Below are positions 45,212 to 64,000 of a DNA stretch of 64,000 nucleotides, piece by piece (within the stretch, counting starts at the first letter, position 1; the number at the start of each line of letters is the position of its first letter). A model generated the notes under the pieces. The model did no database searches, was not told the origin of the DNA, and saw nothing but the letters and a program-made list of their open reading frames with translations. The DNA comes from Amblyornis subalaris (taxonomy: Eukaryota > Chordata > Aves > Passeriformes > Ptilonorhynchidae), in assembly GCA_018881555.1 (NCBI GenBank), contig JACAXG010000080.1:1825314-1889313 (forward strand), written 5' to 3'. The position numbers and the translations under genes are program-made.

Positions 45212-47384
45212 GGGAAGTGCCTGTTCTCCCAGCTGGAAAAGGACATTTTGAAAATAGTCACATGAAGAAGAAAATCAGAACCCGCTGAGATTTCTTGAGT
45301 GTTTTGCACAACAAAGTTCTGGCAGAACAGTAAGAGACTTCCATTGTTCTGTTAATTACTCCAGAATCTCACTTGTCAGGGAAACCCCAAAGAGCTGGGT
45401 GTTCCATTTCAGTTTTGGTTTACCCTGAGTTTTTCTGCCATTATTTTCTCTGCTTCCAGTTAACACTTATCCCAAAAAAAGAGAAATAAACTGAAGACAA
45501 CACTTTGCTTGGTTCTGCAGTGGAAATCTGAGTTGCAAGGGGTAGCTACCATTAAACAACACAGGAGGTTTTTATTCATGTTACAAATGCAATTACACAT
45601 GTAGTTGTCACCAACCTACCAGTCAAACACAGTTTCTGCATGAAATGTGCAGATTTCAGACTGTGAAGCATCAGTCTGTGACTGAAAACAGCACAAGCTT
45701 CCATGGGAGTAACAACTTGCATAAAACTGGCCTTCTGTAAACACTGTGTACAAGAAATCTGACCTACTACAGGTATTAGAATGCAATGGTCTTACCAATA
45801 CTGTATTTTAATAGCATATTGCAAACTGGAAAGATGCAAATACATTCAGAGGAAATCCCCAGTCACCCTGAAACTAAAAAGCAACTTGGGATGATGTTGC
45901 AGGGAGTCAAGATGCTGCAAAGAAATGCCTGGACACTGCTAATGAAATCCACCACAGCTTGCAGACACTCAGTAATCTGCTGGTTTTTGTTATTTCTAGT
46001 TAGGAAAGGCAGGGAACTTGCAACGATTTCCATTTGCTTTCTATTATCAAGTGGTCTTGCTTAGGTCAGTCATTAGAGGAAGTTTTTCTACAATTAACTT
46101 CCCTTCCTGAGATCAGGCAAACAGGGAAGAATCCAAAATAATACTGAATTCCACAAGGCATTCGTGGCTCTCCAGACAGTGCCTGACTGCCAAAACATAT
46201 TCAAGAGCCCTTTCAACTGCTCCACTTCCTCCCATCAGCATGTTTTGAAATGCTACTTTGAGATAAAACTGATTTCCACTGGAAGGGACATCATGTCACT
46301 TAACTGTGAAAATGCTGAAGTACAACCACACTACAAGAATAACAAAGGTGCTGCTTCAGCTTGGATTTGGCTGTTCCTAATTTTTCTCCTTTGTAATGAA
46401 GATCTCCGATTCAAGGTTAATTTTTCCTGACTTCCAAACAAAATAGAACTCAACATCCACATATTCCTCACTTTAAAAGAGACTTTAGGATACTTTGTTC
46501 ATAGCAGCTGCCATCTACCCCACAAATGCAGCTTTTCAGAGGTGAAGATTTCAGCTTTGTATTTCAGGTGCTGCAAACACCACCTGAAATACTTCTTAAA
46601 ATAAAGACAGAAATGCTATGCATTTTTCATCCATTTACTAAACAAAGTGCAACTGAGCCCTACACATCTGACATATGTACAAACTCTTTATGGCTTTACC
46701 ATAAAACCAGTGTGGATGGGTCTGTACAATCCCAGGGGAACGAGCACATGGAACAGATGCTGGGGGACTGTTGGCAATAGAATAAGAGCTATAATACATT
46801 CTGTAAACCTTGGCATACCACACTTTACATTATGCAAAGAGAGTCAATATTTACAAATCCATAAGTGGGTAAACTAATGAACCCCCCCAATGTAATGATG
46901 ATTTTGCAAAGTGCAGGACAAAACCAGTGCTGTTGATTGCAAGTCCTATGCAAGCAGGTTCTACTGAAATCATTACTACTGGAGTTTACCTGGACATTCC
47001 TACTGAGGGTTTCTAGGATTGCAACACTTAGAATGAAATATAGGATGACACAGCTTTAGGATGCACGTTGGAGGACAGCAAAGAGAGAAATTAATAAGGC
47101 AGCATGCTCAGAACAAGTTTAAGCAGCACTGATGTTAGATCCCTAGTGGCAACTCTATCAGTTATTGGTAATGTTAAAAATTCAGAGTGCAACATAGAAG
47201 CCTCGTTTAACATAAAAAAATGTGCAAATTGTTCTCTTCTTAACAAAAGAAAGTAACAGCGAGGAAGATTTCTACTGAAGAACTTTTTTAAGTCACAGCA
47301 AAGTAGACCATCTTCTTTCCAAAATCATCTACAAGGCACTAAGGGTAGAAAATGACAGGTAACATGAAAGATCAATGTTGTTCC

Positions 47385-64000
<16,616 letters not shown>

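Larger units (their letters stand above)
43640..47384 (-). other. CHIC1: Probable CHIC1 3'-UTR and downstream flank
   Basis: About 3.7 kb of AT-rich sequence follows the CHIC1 stop, interrupted only by one CR1 copy and with several minus-strand AATAAA signals (45571-45576, 44091-44096, 43749-43754). No exon was seen. How far the UTR extends is inference. Confidence 0.45.

Overview
The window is vertebrate nuclear DNA, most likely from a bird. Coding sequence lies in short exons with GT/AG splice sites, truncated CR1 (chicken repeat 1) LINE tails recur on both strands, introns are compact, and two genes start in CpG islands. Three genes were assembled by hand from splice-site-bounded exons whose reading frames join without a break.

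Layout. Positions 2060-14238 (+) hold the last eight coding exons of a ligand-of-Numb-X protein: the end of the zinc-finger region, an NPAF motif, four PDZ domains and the stop codon; its RING-finger exons lie left of the window. Positions 14239-18959 are 3'-UTRs and spacer between two tail-to-tail genes. Positions 18960-40020 (-) hold a complete 16-exon gene of the FIP1 family (polyadenylation factor), about 564 residues, starting in a CpG island at about 39.66-40.64 kb. Positions 40021-47384 are spacer plus the probable long 3'-UTR of the next gene. Positions 47385-64000 (-) hold all six exons of a CHIC-family palmitoylated membrane protein; the window ends one base into its second codon (Ala), so only the ATG and the first base of that codon lie outside.

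The family identity of each gene is clear. The paralogue matters. The CHIC gene matches CHIC1, not CHIC2, at essentially every position where I recall the two to differ. The FIP1 and LNX genes beside it are therefore best read as FIP1L2 and LNX3 rather than FIP1L1 and LNX1, which accompany CHIC2. CHIC1-FIP1L2-LNX3 in this order and orientation is the protein-coding counterpart of the Chic1-Tsx-Xist part of the eutherian X-inactivation centre: published comparative work derives Xist partly from LNX3 and Tsx from FIP1L2. Here the precursors are still intact coding genes.

Base-quality pattern: about 100 isolated N bases are scattered over 1-42224 and none over 42225-64000. All three that fall in coding exons are at fourfold-degenerate third positions.
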